A stretch of DNA of 64,000 nucleotides from Mesoflavibacter profundi. Its GTDB lineage: Bacteria; Bacteroidota; Bacteroidia; Flavobacteriales; Flavobacteriaceae. Position numbers and translations under genes: made by a program. The notes under the pieces were generated by a model. It did no database searches. It had not been told where the DNA came from and saw only the letters and a program-made list of their open reading frames with translations. The stretch is from NCBI RefSeq assembly GCF_014764305.1, contig NZ_CP061703.1, forward strand, positions 2,014,800 through 2,078,799, in the 5' to 3' direction. Shown in pieces: positions 35,661 to 43,290 of the stretch (its first letter is position 1; every line of letters begins with the position of its first letter).

Positions 35661-37163
35661 ATGAAAAAATTATTTTTCAGTGCAGCTGCACTTATGTGTG
35701 GAACTGTAATGTTCGCACAATCAAACACAAGTACTGTTTCAACTATAGGAAACGGAAACTCTTCAACTGTTGGTCAAACAGGATTAACAAACAACTCTTT
35801 AGTAACTCAAGAAGGAGACGACAACATGTCTACTGTTGATCAATTAGGAACATCTAACGATTCTGAAGTTAGACAAGCTTACAGCTCTAACGACAATACT
35901 AGTGATGTAGATCAAGATGGAGATTTTAACGATTCTTTTGTATGGCAGGATGGAGATGATAACGTTTCTTCAGTAGATCAAGATGGAGATAGTAATGACT
36001 CTTATGTTGATCAATGGGGAGATGCAAACTCTAGTTCTGTAGATCAAGAAGGAGATAATAATGGTTCTATAGTTTTACAAGGTTACAACGGTGACAATCA
36101 CACAAGTGATGTAGATCAAGACGGTGATGATAACGATTCTTACGTTTATCAAACTGGAGATGGTAACGATTCTACTGTATTACAAGACGGAGATATGAAT
36201 GATTCTGATGTATCTCAATATGGTAACAGTAATGAATCTACTGTATGGCAAGGTACAACAGGAGATAACAATGATAGTGATGTTTATCAATCTGGAGATG
36301 ATAACGATTCTTTTGTATGGCAAGATGGTAATGATAACTTATCTGATGTTGATCAAATAGGAACAGATAATGACTCATACTTAGATCAATGGGGAGATTT
36401 TAATACTAGCTCTGTAATGCAAGATGGTAATAATAATGATAGTGATGTTTATCAAGGTTACCAAGGAGATTACAATACTAGTGCTGTAGATCAAATAGGA
36501 GATGATAACATTTCTTATGTAAGACAAGATGGAGGAAACAACAATTCAGATGTTGATCAAACAGGAAACATGAATGATTCTGATGTAGATCAAGAAGGAT
36601 TCTTTAATGGTAGTTTAGTTTCTCAAACTGGAGATTCTAACATTTCTACTACAGATCAAGACGGAGATGCAAATGGTTCTACTCAAATTCAATTTGGAAA
36701 TGATAACGAGTCTTATGTAACTCAAGATGGTAACAACAATGGATCTTTTGTAGCTCAAGTTGGTGATATGAACGATTCTTTTGTAGATCAAACAGGAAAC
36801 CTTAACGGTTCTTCAGTTGCTCAAAATGGAGATAGTAATATTTCTGATGTAGATCAAATTGGAAATGCTAATGGTTCTTCAGTTGCTCAAGCTGGAAATG
36901 ATAACGAATCTTACGTTATGCAAACAGGAGACTTAAACACTTCTACTGTAGCACAAACAGGAGATTTACACTTATCTACAGTTACTCAAACAGGAATGCT
37001 TAACATTAGTGATGTTGCACAAGATGGATTAAGCCATACAAGTGATGTATTACAAGATGGTATGGGTAACAACAGTATAGTTTCTCAAACTGGGAATACT
37101 CATGTAAGTGATGTTGACCAAATTGGTAACAACAACTCATCTGTTGTAACTCAAATGGACTAA
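35661..37163 (+). CDS. Curlin-repeat amyloid subunit 2 (large, Asp-rich)
   Basis: 500 residues, more than three times E. coli CsgA. The signal peptide (MKKLFFSAAALMCGTVMFAQ) is almost identical to subunit 1 at DNA level. It is followed by 43 half-repeats of the type DNDSYVDQWGD. Extended 13-residue units with GY/GT turns recur at half-repeats 5, 11, 16 and 22, giving a super-repeat of about 5.5 units in the N-terminal half. Very acidic: Asp occupies many turn and outward positions, which would discourage premature aggregation and could bind cations. The C-terminus (THVSDVDQIGNNNSS...) matches subunit 1. Probably the main fibre subunit; that ranking is inferred. Confidence 0.9.
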   Translation: MKKLFFSAAALMCGTVMFAQSNTSTVSTIGNGNSSTVGQTGLTNNSLVTQEGDDNMSTVDQLGTSNDSEVRQAYSSNDNTSDVDQDGDFNDSFVWQDGDDNVSSVDQDGDSNDSYVDQWGDANSSSVDQEGDNNGSIVLQGYNGDNHTSDVDQDGDDNDSYVYQTGDGNDSTVLQDGDMNDSDVSQYGNSNESTVWQGTTGDNNDSDVYQSGDDNDSFVWQDGNDNLSDVDQIGTDNDSYLDQWGDFNTSSVMQDGNNNDSDVYQGYQGDYNTSAVDQIGDDNISYVRQDGGNNNSDVDQTGNMNDSDVDQEGFFNGSLVSQTGDSNISTTDQDGDANGSTQIQFGNDNESYVTQDGNNNGSFVAQVGDMNDSFVDQTGNLNGSSVAQNGDSNISDVDQIGNANGSSVAQAGNDNESYVMQTGDLNTSTVAQTGDLHLSTVTQTGMLNISDVAQDGLSHTSDVLQDGMGNNSIVSQTGNTHVSDVDQIGNNNSSVVTQMD

Positions 37164-37202
37164 TAACAAGTTAAGATTAAGTTCTTTTAGTTAATTTTAT
37201 AA

Positions 37203-37240
37203 AAAAGGTATAAGAGCATTAATTTGCTCTTATACTTTTT
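37203..37240 (+). terminator. Terminator-like hairpin between curlin 2 and the export operon
   Basis: GTATAAGAGCA / TGCTCTTATAC (11 bp) with a 6-base loop and only T5. No good promoter follows before 37283, so partial read-through may supply the downstream genes. Confidence 0.7.
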
Positions 37241-37282
37241 ATAAACAACACTATTTTGTAACTTATACCAAATTAGTTAGTT

Positions 37283-37780
37283 ATGAAAAAAATATTAAGT
37301 ATAATTATCCTTAATTTAGTTTTTGCATTTAGTAGTAGCGCGCAAACTTTTGTTAATGATAATGCATCAAATACAACAGCTGAAGCATTGTCTAACAGCC
37401 AAGCAAATATGTTGTTAGTTAATCAAACACAAATAGCGCAACAAAATAATGTGTTTATTACTCAAATAGGAGATAGTAATGTTTCTAATACTAAAATTAA
37501 ATCTCAGGATAGTAATGTAACTGTTATTCAAAACGGAAATGATAACTCTACATTTGTTAATTTAAATGTAAATACTATTGACCAATCGATTTTACAAAAC
37601 GGAAATAATAATACTGTTTTTGATACCAGTTTTTTACAGTCTCAAGTAAGAGAGGCAACAATTGTTCAAAATGGTGACAATCAAAATTTAACCATTTTTG
37701 GAAACAACTCTTTATCAGATAAAATAAAAGTTTCTATGCAGGGACAAAGTCAATCTGTAATAATTAGAAATTTCGATTAG
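37283..37780 (+). CDS. Minor curlin-like protein (candidate nucleator, CsgB role)
   Basis: 165 residues. Signal peptide MKKILSIIILNLVFAFSSSAQ, then a spacer (about 22-55) and irregular curlin-like repeats (VFITQIGDSNVSN, VTVIQNGNDNSTFVN, SILQNGNNNTVF, ATIVQNGDNQNLTI), ending with a basic/hydrophobic last unit (KVSMQGQSQSVIIRNFD). The fewer, less regular repeats and a divergent C-terminal unit resemble CsgB, which anchors and nucleates CsgA. It is the first gene of the csgEFG operon (4-base gap to csgE). The nucleator role is inferred from context. Confidence 0.75.
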   Translation: MKKILSIIILNLVFAFSSSAQTFVNDNASNTTAEALSNSQANMLLVNQTQIAQQNNVFITQIGDSNVSNTKIKSQDSNVTVIQNGNDNSTFVNLNVNTIDQSILQNGNNNTVFDTSFLQSQVREATIVQNGDNQNLTIFGNNSLSDKIKVSMQGQSQSVIIRNFD

Positions 37781-37784
37781 TCAC

Positions 37785-38594
37785 ATGTTTAAATTTGATA
37801 AAAAGCAAGTTGTTTTAAGTATAGTTTGTGTAATTTTTATGCATGCAATTACACTTGCTCAAATTATCAATAAAGACATTGAAGCAAAAATAAGAACAGA
37901 AAAAAATGATGGTTTTATAACAATTGTAGGAACTGCATTTAATAAAACCGAAATTACAGAAAGCCTAGTTTATAAATTATCTGTAATAAAAAAAGATTCG
38001 CTAGGCAACTCTTCCAAAAACGACCAAGAAGGTAGATTTGTAATACAAGCAAATCAAAAATTAGATTTATCTTCTACCGTAATTAATAGTCCAAAACATA
38101 CAAAAACCACATTACTTTTATTAATCTACAATTTAGATAAAAAGTTAATTGGAAAAGATAGAATAGTTTTAAATGATGATGGAAGTGATCAAGCATTTAA
38201 GAAAAAAATTCTTTCAGATATAAATTTAAAAACAAACCCTAAAGCAACACAACAAACTGTAGATGTAAGCAGTACAAAAGAAGATGGAGTAGAAATAAAA
38301 GGGTTGGTATTAGAAGAAACAAAAACAAAACCAGGTAGAGATTTTTACAAACTTTTTTATAACTTGTATACTGTAAATAATATAAACGCAAATAAAATTG
38401 TAAAAATAAAAGAGGTTTTAGCTCTAGGTAGAAATACTAAAATAGAAGTTTTAGTAGGCGAAAAAAAGGTGTTCGAATTTTTTGTAAGACCAAGTATTGA
38501 CTATTTAACCAAAGTCAATGATCAAGCCATATTAAGAGTGTACAAATACTTAAAAAATTTAGAAGAAAGCGCAGATATACAACAGCGCTACTAA
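37785..38594 (+). CDS. csgE: Curli assembly protein CsgE with N-terminal CsgH-like domain
   Basis: 269 residues, about twice E. coli CsgE (129). Signal peptide to about residue 26. The C-terminal half (about 155-265; GRDFYKLFYNLYTVNNINA, EVLVGEKKVFEFFVRPS) is CsgE, the periplasmic cap that guides curlins into the CsgG pore. The N-terminal half (about 30-130) reads as a seven-strand beta domain with the pattern YKLSVIKKDSLGNSS...Q.GRF typical of CsgH, the CsgC-like anti-amyloid chaperone. So chaperone and adaptor appear fused, and no separate csgC/csgH is present. The CsgH assignment is by eye. Gap of 10 bases to csgF. Confidence 0.85.
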   Translation: MFKFDKKQVVLSIVCVIFMHAITLAQIINKDIEAKIRTEKNDGFITIVGTAFNKTEITESLVYKLSVIKKDSLGNSSKNDQEGRFVIQANQKLDLSSTVINSPKHTKTTLLLLIYNLDKKLIGKDRIVLNDDGSDQAFKKKILSDINLKTNPKATQQTVDVSSTKEDGVEIKGLVLEETKTKPGRDFYKLFYNLYTVNNINANKIVKIKEVLALGRNTKIEVLVGEKKVFEFFVRPSIDYLTKVNDQAILRVYKYLKNLEESADIQQRY

Positions 38595-38604
38595 TTTATA
38601 TATT

Positions 38605-39009
38605 ATGAAAACGCTATTAATCACCGTTTGCATGTTAGTTGGATACGCTAGCATTGGACAGCAATTAACTTACCAGCCAATAAATCCAGCATTTGGAGGC
38701 GATACTTTTAACTATCAATGGTTACTTAGTTCTGCTAATTCGCAAAACTCATTTGAAGATCCAGATGCAAAAAATGATAATGCTCAAGGATCAGAATTAG
38801 ATCAATTTGCAGAAAGTTTAAATCGTCAAGTGTTAAGTTCGTTATCAAGAACACTATTTAGTTCGCAATTAGGAGAAGGATTAGAAGAAGGAACATTTAC
38901 ATTCGGGAATTTAACTTTAGAAATTTATGACTCTGCCGAAGGTTTAGTAGTAAATATCCTAGATGTAACCACAGGAGACGAAACCCAAATTATAGTCCCA
39001 AATCCATAA
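38605..39009 (+). CDS. csgF: Curli assembly protein CsgF
   Basis: 134 residues. The signal peptide (ending GYASIGQQ) is followed directly by the CsgF signature LTYQPINPAFGGDTFNYQWL, the N-terminal segment that inserts into the CsgG barrel to form the second constriction. Then a polar linker, a helix (LDQFAESLNRQVLSSLSRTL) and C-terminal beta strands (TFTFGNLTLEIYDSAEG). It couples secretion to nucleation at the cell surface by localising the nucleator. Tightly spaced between csgE and csgG. Confidence 0.95.
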   Translation: MKTLLITVCMLVGYASIGQQLTYQPINPAFGGDTFNYQWLLSSANSQNSFEDPDAKNDNAQGSELDQFAESLNRQVLSSLSRTLFSSQLGEGLEEGTFTFGNLTLEIYDSAEGLVVNILDVTTGDETQIIVPNP

Positions 39010-39024
39010 CTAATCAAAATTAAC

Positions 39025-40512
39025 ATGTTAAAACTTAAGTCTGCTATAGCAGTTATTTTACTACTTGCTTTAACAGGTTGTGGCGCATTTTTTAATCAGC
39101 CTTATCAACAACAAAGAGCAAGAGTTGGCGAAGTTACACCAGTCTCAGAAAAACTAGTAAACTTTCCTTTACCACAAGAACCAGTAGTTGCTGGTGTTTA
39201 TAATTTTAAAGATCAAACAGGACAATATAAATCTGTAGAAAACGGAAGTACTTTTAGTACAGCTGTATCGCAAGGCGGAACAACAATGCTAATAAAAGCA
39301 TTAGAAGATTCTAAATGGTTTACTTTAATAGAAAGAGAAAATTTAAGTAATCTTTTAAATGAAAGAAACATAATAAGAAATACACGTTCAGAATACCGTA
39401 AAAATCAAAACCCAAACGAGCCTAACTTACCACCATTATTATACGCAGGTGTATTGTTAGAAGGCGGTATTATTTCGTACGATACCAATATAATTACTGG
39501 TGGCGCAGGCGCAAGATATTTTGGTGTTGGCGCATCTACACAATATAGAGAAGATAGAATTAGTGTGTATTTAAGAGCTGTAAATACATCAAATGGTAAA
39601 ATATTAAAAACGGTTTATATATCTAAAACCATATTGTCTCAAGCAGTATCTGCAAATTTATTCAAGTATGTGAATTTTCAAAGGTTGTTAGAAACAGAAA
39701 TAGGATTTACAAAAAACGAACCAGTACAACTAGCTTTAAAAGAAGCGATAGAAAAAGCTGTAGAAGCTTTAATAATAGAAGGAATTAAAGACGAATTATG
39801 GTTGCCAAGAGCAAGTGAAGAAGCTACAGCAACCATTATTAAAAATTACGAAGATGAAAAAGCAGAAGCTGAAGCTACACAAATTTACGAACGCTTTTTA
39901 ACAGAGCGAAGAGGTCAAAATGCCATCACAGCAGCTGCAGGAATTAGTCTTATTAACGGAGATTTACCAGATCCACAACCACAATTAAATGTAAAATTAG
40001 GATTTAAACGTCAGTTAAATTCTCATCTAAATTTAGATTTCACTTTCAATAAATTCAACTTAGAAAATAAAACCGTTTTTAACCAAGGATTTATGTCTTT
40101 CGATCTTAATTTAAATTACAACATTCTACCATATGATAAGTTAACACCATATTTGTTTTTTGGCGTAGGTACCAATGCTACAAATAATTTTGAGCAGATA
40201 GATCCTAAAATACAAGCAGGTTTAGGACTAGAATACTTGGTAAAAGAAAATATTGGTGTTTATCTATATGGAGAGCATAATCTTGCCTTTAGTGATCAAT
40301 TAGATAATATAGACGCAGGAACTATGGATGACATGTTTTATAGATTTGGCGTTGGTATAAATTATTATTTAACACAACCATCTACTCAATTTAATAAAAA
40401 GAAAGAGTTAGAAAGATTAAAAAAGAAAGAAATAAAAGCATTAAAAAGAGAGAACAGAAGGAAGATGCAGGAAGAATTAAAGTCAAATAGAAAATCCAAA
40501 TCAAACAACTAG
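39025..40512 (+). CDS. csgG: Curli secretion channel CsgG with C-terminal barrel-like extension
   Basis: 495 residues against 277 for E. coli CsgG. Lipobox LALTGC, then the CsgG domain (about 20-265): VAGVYNFKDQTGQYK, WFTLIERENLSNLLNERNII, YAGVLLEGGIISYDTN and VYLRAVNTSNGKILKTV. It forms the nonameric outer-membrane pore. Residues ~295-450 are beta-rich with repeated aromatic strands (LNVKLGFKRQLNSHLNLDF, TPYLFFGVGTNA, IGVYLYGEHNLAF, FYRFGVGINYYL), like a small OMP barrel; residues ~455-495 are a Lys/Arg-rich helix. The extension's role is unknown. Overlap-free operon position between csgF and the terminal lipoprotein. Confidence 0.93.
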   Translation: MLKLKSAIAVILLLALTGCGAFFNQPYQQQRARVGEVTPVSEKLVNFPLPQEPVVAGVYNFKDQTGQYKSVENGSTFSTAVSQGGTTMLIKALEDSKWFTLIERENLSNLLNERNIIRNTRSEYRKNQNPNEPNLPPLLYAGVLLEGGIISYDTNIITGGAGARYFGVGASTQYREDRISVYLRAVNTSNGKILKTVYISKTILSQAVSANLFKYVNFQRLLETEIGFTKNEPVQLALKEAIEKAVEALIIEGIKDELWLPRASEEATATIIKNYEDEKAEAEATQIYERFLTERRGQNAITAAAGISLINGDLPDPQPQLNVKLGFKRQLNSHLNLDFTFNKFNLENKTVFNQGFMSFDLNLNYNILPYDKLTPYLFFGVGTNATNNFEQIDPKIQAGLGLEYLVKENIGVYLYGEHNLAFSDQLDNIDAGTMDDMFYRFGVGINYYLTQPSTQFNKKKELERLKKKEIKALKRENRRKMQEELKSNRKSKSNN

Positions 40513-40515
40513 ATA

Positions 40516-42003
40516 ATGAAAAAGACAATAAATATATTATCGCTTTTATGTGTAATTATCTTTGTTTCAGGTTGTAGTGAAGATAAAATTGAATTAACAG
40601 GACGAGGTATATTAGTAGGTAAAGTAGTTTCTCAAGGCGATAATACACCTTTAGAAAACGCAAGAGTATCAACAAGTCCTAATACAAGTATTGTATTTAC
40701 AGATGAAAACGGAAACTACCAAATATCAGATATAGAAGTTGGAACTTACTCTGTTCAAGCTCAAAAAGAAGGTTATTTAACCAAGTTTGAGTCTGCAACT
40801 ATCAACGATGATGCAACAACCAATATAGTTTTCGAGTTGGATGTGGAAACAGCAAATAACGATGCGCCAAATGCACCAACATTAGTAACACCATCTAACA
40901 ACACGATAGATACAGATTTAATAGTAGAATTAACATGGGAAGGATCAGATCCTGAAGAAGATCAATTAACTTATAGTGTACAACTTTTAAATGATCAAAA
41001 CAGTGATGTTTTACAGTATTCTGATCTTACAGATACTACCTTAACAGTGTCAGGATTAATGTATAACACAAAATATTTTTGGCAAGTCACAGCAACAGAT
41101 GGTATAAATAATCCTGTAGCAAGTACAGTTTTTAATTTTACAACCTTAGAGTTTCCAGAACATCGTGTGTTTTTTACAAGAAAAATTAATGGAAATAATG
41201 TAATATTTTCTTCAGATGAAAGTGGTAATACACTTCAATTAACTTCGGCAAATACCAATTCTTGGAGACCAAGAAGAGCAAGCTCTGTAGATAAATTAGC
41301 TTTTTTAAGTAATAATGGCGGACAAACCCATTTATTTACAATGGATTTAGATGGATCTAATATATCACAAGTTACCAATGCGGTAGCTGTAAATGGATTT
41401 AATTTAGAAGAAATTGACTTCGAATGGAAAGACAACGACACCAAACTACTGTTTCCAAATTTTGACAAATTATACGAAATAGAAGTGTCTGGAACAGGAT
41501 TAACACAATTATATCAAACTATTAATGGGCATTTTATTACAGAAGTAGATTGGAATCCTGCCTCAAATAAAATAGCATTAAAAACAAATGATAATTCAGG
41601 TTATCAAGTAGAAATTTTTACAATAAATCTTTCTGGAGTAGTACAAGATATTGTGCTGCAAGGTGTTAATGGTGCGGCAGGAGGATTGGATTTTTCTTAT
41701 GATGGTACTAAGCTAGTATACACATACGATTTGTCTGCAAATCAAAATGTAGATTATAGGCAATTTAATTCTAATATGTTTATATACGATTTAACAACAA
41801 CAACAGCAACCAATATATCTTTAACAAAACCAGCAGGAACAAACGATTTAGATCCGCAATTTTCGCCAAACGAGGCACAATTAATATTTGTAAACACGTC
41901 TAACGATGGTGTTTCGCAAAGAAATATTATGACAATAGATATTTCAGATTTAAGTATAAGAGAATTGTTTTTAGAAGATGGAAAAATGCCTGACTGGAAG
42001 TAA
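40516..42003 (+). CDS. Lipoprotein with carboxypeptidase-regulatory, Fn3 and TolB-like propeller domains
   Basis: 495 residues. Lipobox FVSGC; carboxypeptidase-regulatory-like domain (about 30-110, GILVGKVVSQGDNTPLENA...GNYQISDIEVGTYSVQAQ); Fn3-like domain (about 115-210, DAPNAPTLVTPSNN...TKYFWQVTATDG); then PD40/TolB-like blades (about 215-490, RVFFTRKINGN, AFLSNNGGQTHLFTMDLDG, SYDGTKLVYTY, FSPNEAQLIFV). It starts 3 bases after csgG, so it is the last gene of the curli operon. It is probably exposed at the outer membrane and may anchor or organise fibres; that role is inferred only from position and architecture. Confidence 0.85.
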   Translation: MKKTINILSLLCVIIFVSGCSEDKIELTGRGILVGKVVSQGDNTPLENARVSTSPNTSIVFTDENGNYQISDIEVGTYSVQAQKEGYLTKFESATINDDATTNIVFELDVETANNDAPNAPTLVTPSNNTIDTDLIVELTWEGSDPEEDQLTYSVQLLNDQNSDVLQYSDLTDTTLTVSGLMYNTKYFWQVTATDGINNPVASTVFNFTTLEFPEHRVFFTRKINGNNVIFSSDESGNTLQLTSANTNSWRPRRASSVDKLAFLSNNGGQTHLFTMDLDGSNISQVTNAVAVNGFNLEEIDFEWKDNDTKLLFPNFDKLYEIEVSGTGLTQLYQTINGHFITEVDWNPASNKIALKTNDNSGYQVEIFTINLSGVVQDIVLQGVNGAAGGLDFSYDGTKLVYTYDLSANQNVDYRQFNSNMFIYDLTTTTATNISLTKPAGTNDLDPQFSPNEAQLIFVNTSNDGVSQRNIMTIDISDLSIRELFLEDGKMPDWK

Positions 42004-42032
42004 AATAAACCAACCACATCAAATAAACTGTA

Positions 42033-42067
42033 AAAGCGCACATAAATAATTTGTGTGCTTTTTTTTT
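42033..42067 (+). terminator. Intrinsic terminator of the curli export operon
   Basis: AAGCGCACA / TGTGTGCTT stem (one G-T), loop TAAATAATT, then T8. Its right arm overlaps the purM promoter. Confidence 0.85.
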
Positions 42068-42080
42068 ATAAATATCTTTG
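42051..42080 (+). promoter_or_regulatory. Promoter of the purM-like gene
   Basis: TTG (42051-42053), 19-base spacer, TATCTTTG (42073-42080), 18 bases before the ATG. It is embedded in the preceding terminator. Confidence 0.75.
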
Positions 42081-42097
42081 TGGCTTAACACAACAAC

Positions 42098-43276
42098 ATG
42101 AGTTCCGAAATTTCTAAAAGATATAGCCAAAGAGGCGTTTCTGCATCTAAAGAAGATGTGCACAACGCAATAAAAAATATAGATAAAGGATTGTTTCCTA
42201 AAGCCTTTTGTAAAATTGTACCTGATTATCTAACTAACGATTCTGATTATTGTTTAATCATGCATGCAGATGGCGCTGGAACAAAATCGTCTTTAGCTTA
42301 CATGTATTGGAAAGAAACAGGTGATTTATCTGTTTGGAAAGGTATTGCTCAAGATGCATTAATAATGAATATTGACGACTTACTTTGTGTTGGAGCAACC
42401 GATAATATCATGTTGTCGTCTACCATTGGAAGAAATAAAAATTTGATTCCTGGAGAAGTTATTTCTGCAATAATTAATGGAACAGAAGAGTTAATCGAAG
42501 ATTTAAAAACATTTGGAGTTACTATACATTCTACAGGAGGAGAAACTGCAGATGTTGGTGATTTAGTAAGAACAATAATTGTAGACTCTACTGTAACTGC
42601 TAGAATGAAGCGAAAAGACGTTATAGACAATGCAAATATACAATCTGGTGATGTAATTGTTGGATTAGAAAGTTTTGGTCAAGCATCTTACGAGAAGTTT
42701 TATAACGGTGGTATGGGAAGTAACGGACTTACATCTGCCAGACATGATGTGTTTAATAAGTATTTAGCAAAAAAATATCCTGAAAGTTTTGATGCGTCTG
42801 TACCAGAAGATTTAGTGTATTCTGGACAAGTAAAATTAACAGATGAGGTAGAAGATTCGCCAATAGATGCTGGTAAATTAGTGTTATCTCCAACACGTAC
42901 TTATGCACCAATTATTAAAGAGATTCTTTCTAAATATACAAGTGAAGATATACACGGAATGATTCATTGTAGTGGCGGAGCGCAAACAAAAATTCTTCAT
43001 TTTATAGATAATTTACATGTGATTAAAGATAACATGTTTTCTATTCCACCATTATTTAAATTAATACAAGAACAGTCAAAAACAGACTGGAAAGAGATGT
43101 ATCAAGTATTTAACTGTGGTCATAGAATGGAATTGTATGTAAAACCAGAAGTGGCAGAAGATATTATAAAAATTTCTAAATCCTTTAATGTTGAAGCTCA
43201 AGTGATTGGTCGTGTAGAAGCAGCTTCAAAAAAACAACTTACAATAGAAAGTGAATACGGTACGTTTACTTACTAA
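42098..43276 (+). CDS. purM: Phosphoribosylformylglycinamidine cyclo-ligase (AIR synthase)
   Basis: 392 residues, the longer PurM variant of Bacteroidota. Seen: YSQRGVSASKEDVHNAI at the N-terminus, the ATP/substrate loop MHADGAGTKSSLAYMYW, NIDDLLCVGATDN, IHSTGGETADVGDLVRT, GDVIVGLESFGQA and SNGLTSARHDVF. It closes the imidazole ring (FGAM to AIR, ATP-dependent) in purine synthesis. Has its own promoter; DUF3078 follows after 14 bases and is probably co-transcribed. Confidence 0.93.
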   Translation: MSSEISKRYSQRGVSASKEDVHNAIKNIDKGLFPKAFCKIVPDYLTNDSDYCLIMHADGAGTKSSLAYMYWKETGDLSVWKGIAQDALIMNIDDLLCVGATDNIMLSSTIGRNKNLIPGEVISAIINGTEELIEDLKTFGVTIHSTGGETADVGDLVRTIIVDSTVTARMKRKDVIDNANIQSGDVIVGLESFGQASYEKFYNGGMGSNGLTSARHDVFNKYLAKKYPESFDASVPEDLVYSGQVKLTDEVEDSPIDAGKLVLSPTRTYAPIIKEILSKYTSEDIHGMIHCSGGAQTKILHFIDNLHVIKDNMFSIPPLFKLIQEQSKTDWKEMYQVFNCGHRMELYVKPEVAEDIIKISKSFNVEAQVIGRVEAASKKQLTIESEYGTFTY

Positions 43277-43290
43277 TCAAACTATTATTT

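Noticed and set aside
34321-37163. Regular ~33-base periodicity that could suggest a CRISPR array or minisatellite
   Set aside because: The period is the 11-codon curlin half-repeat of two open reading frames; there are no constant repeats with unique spacers and no cas genes.
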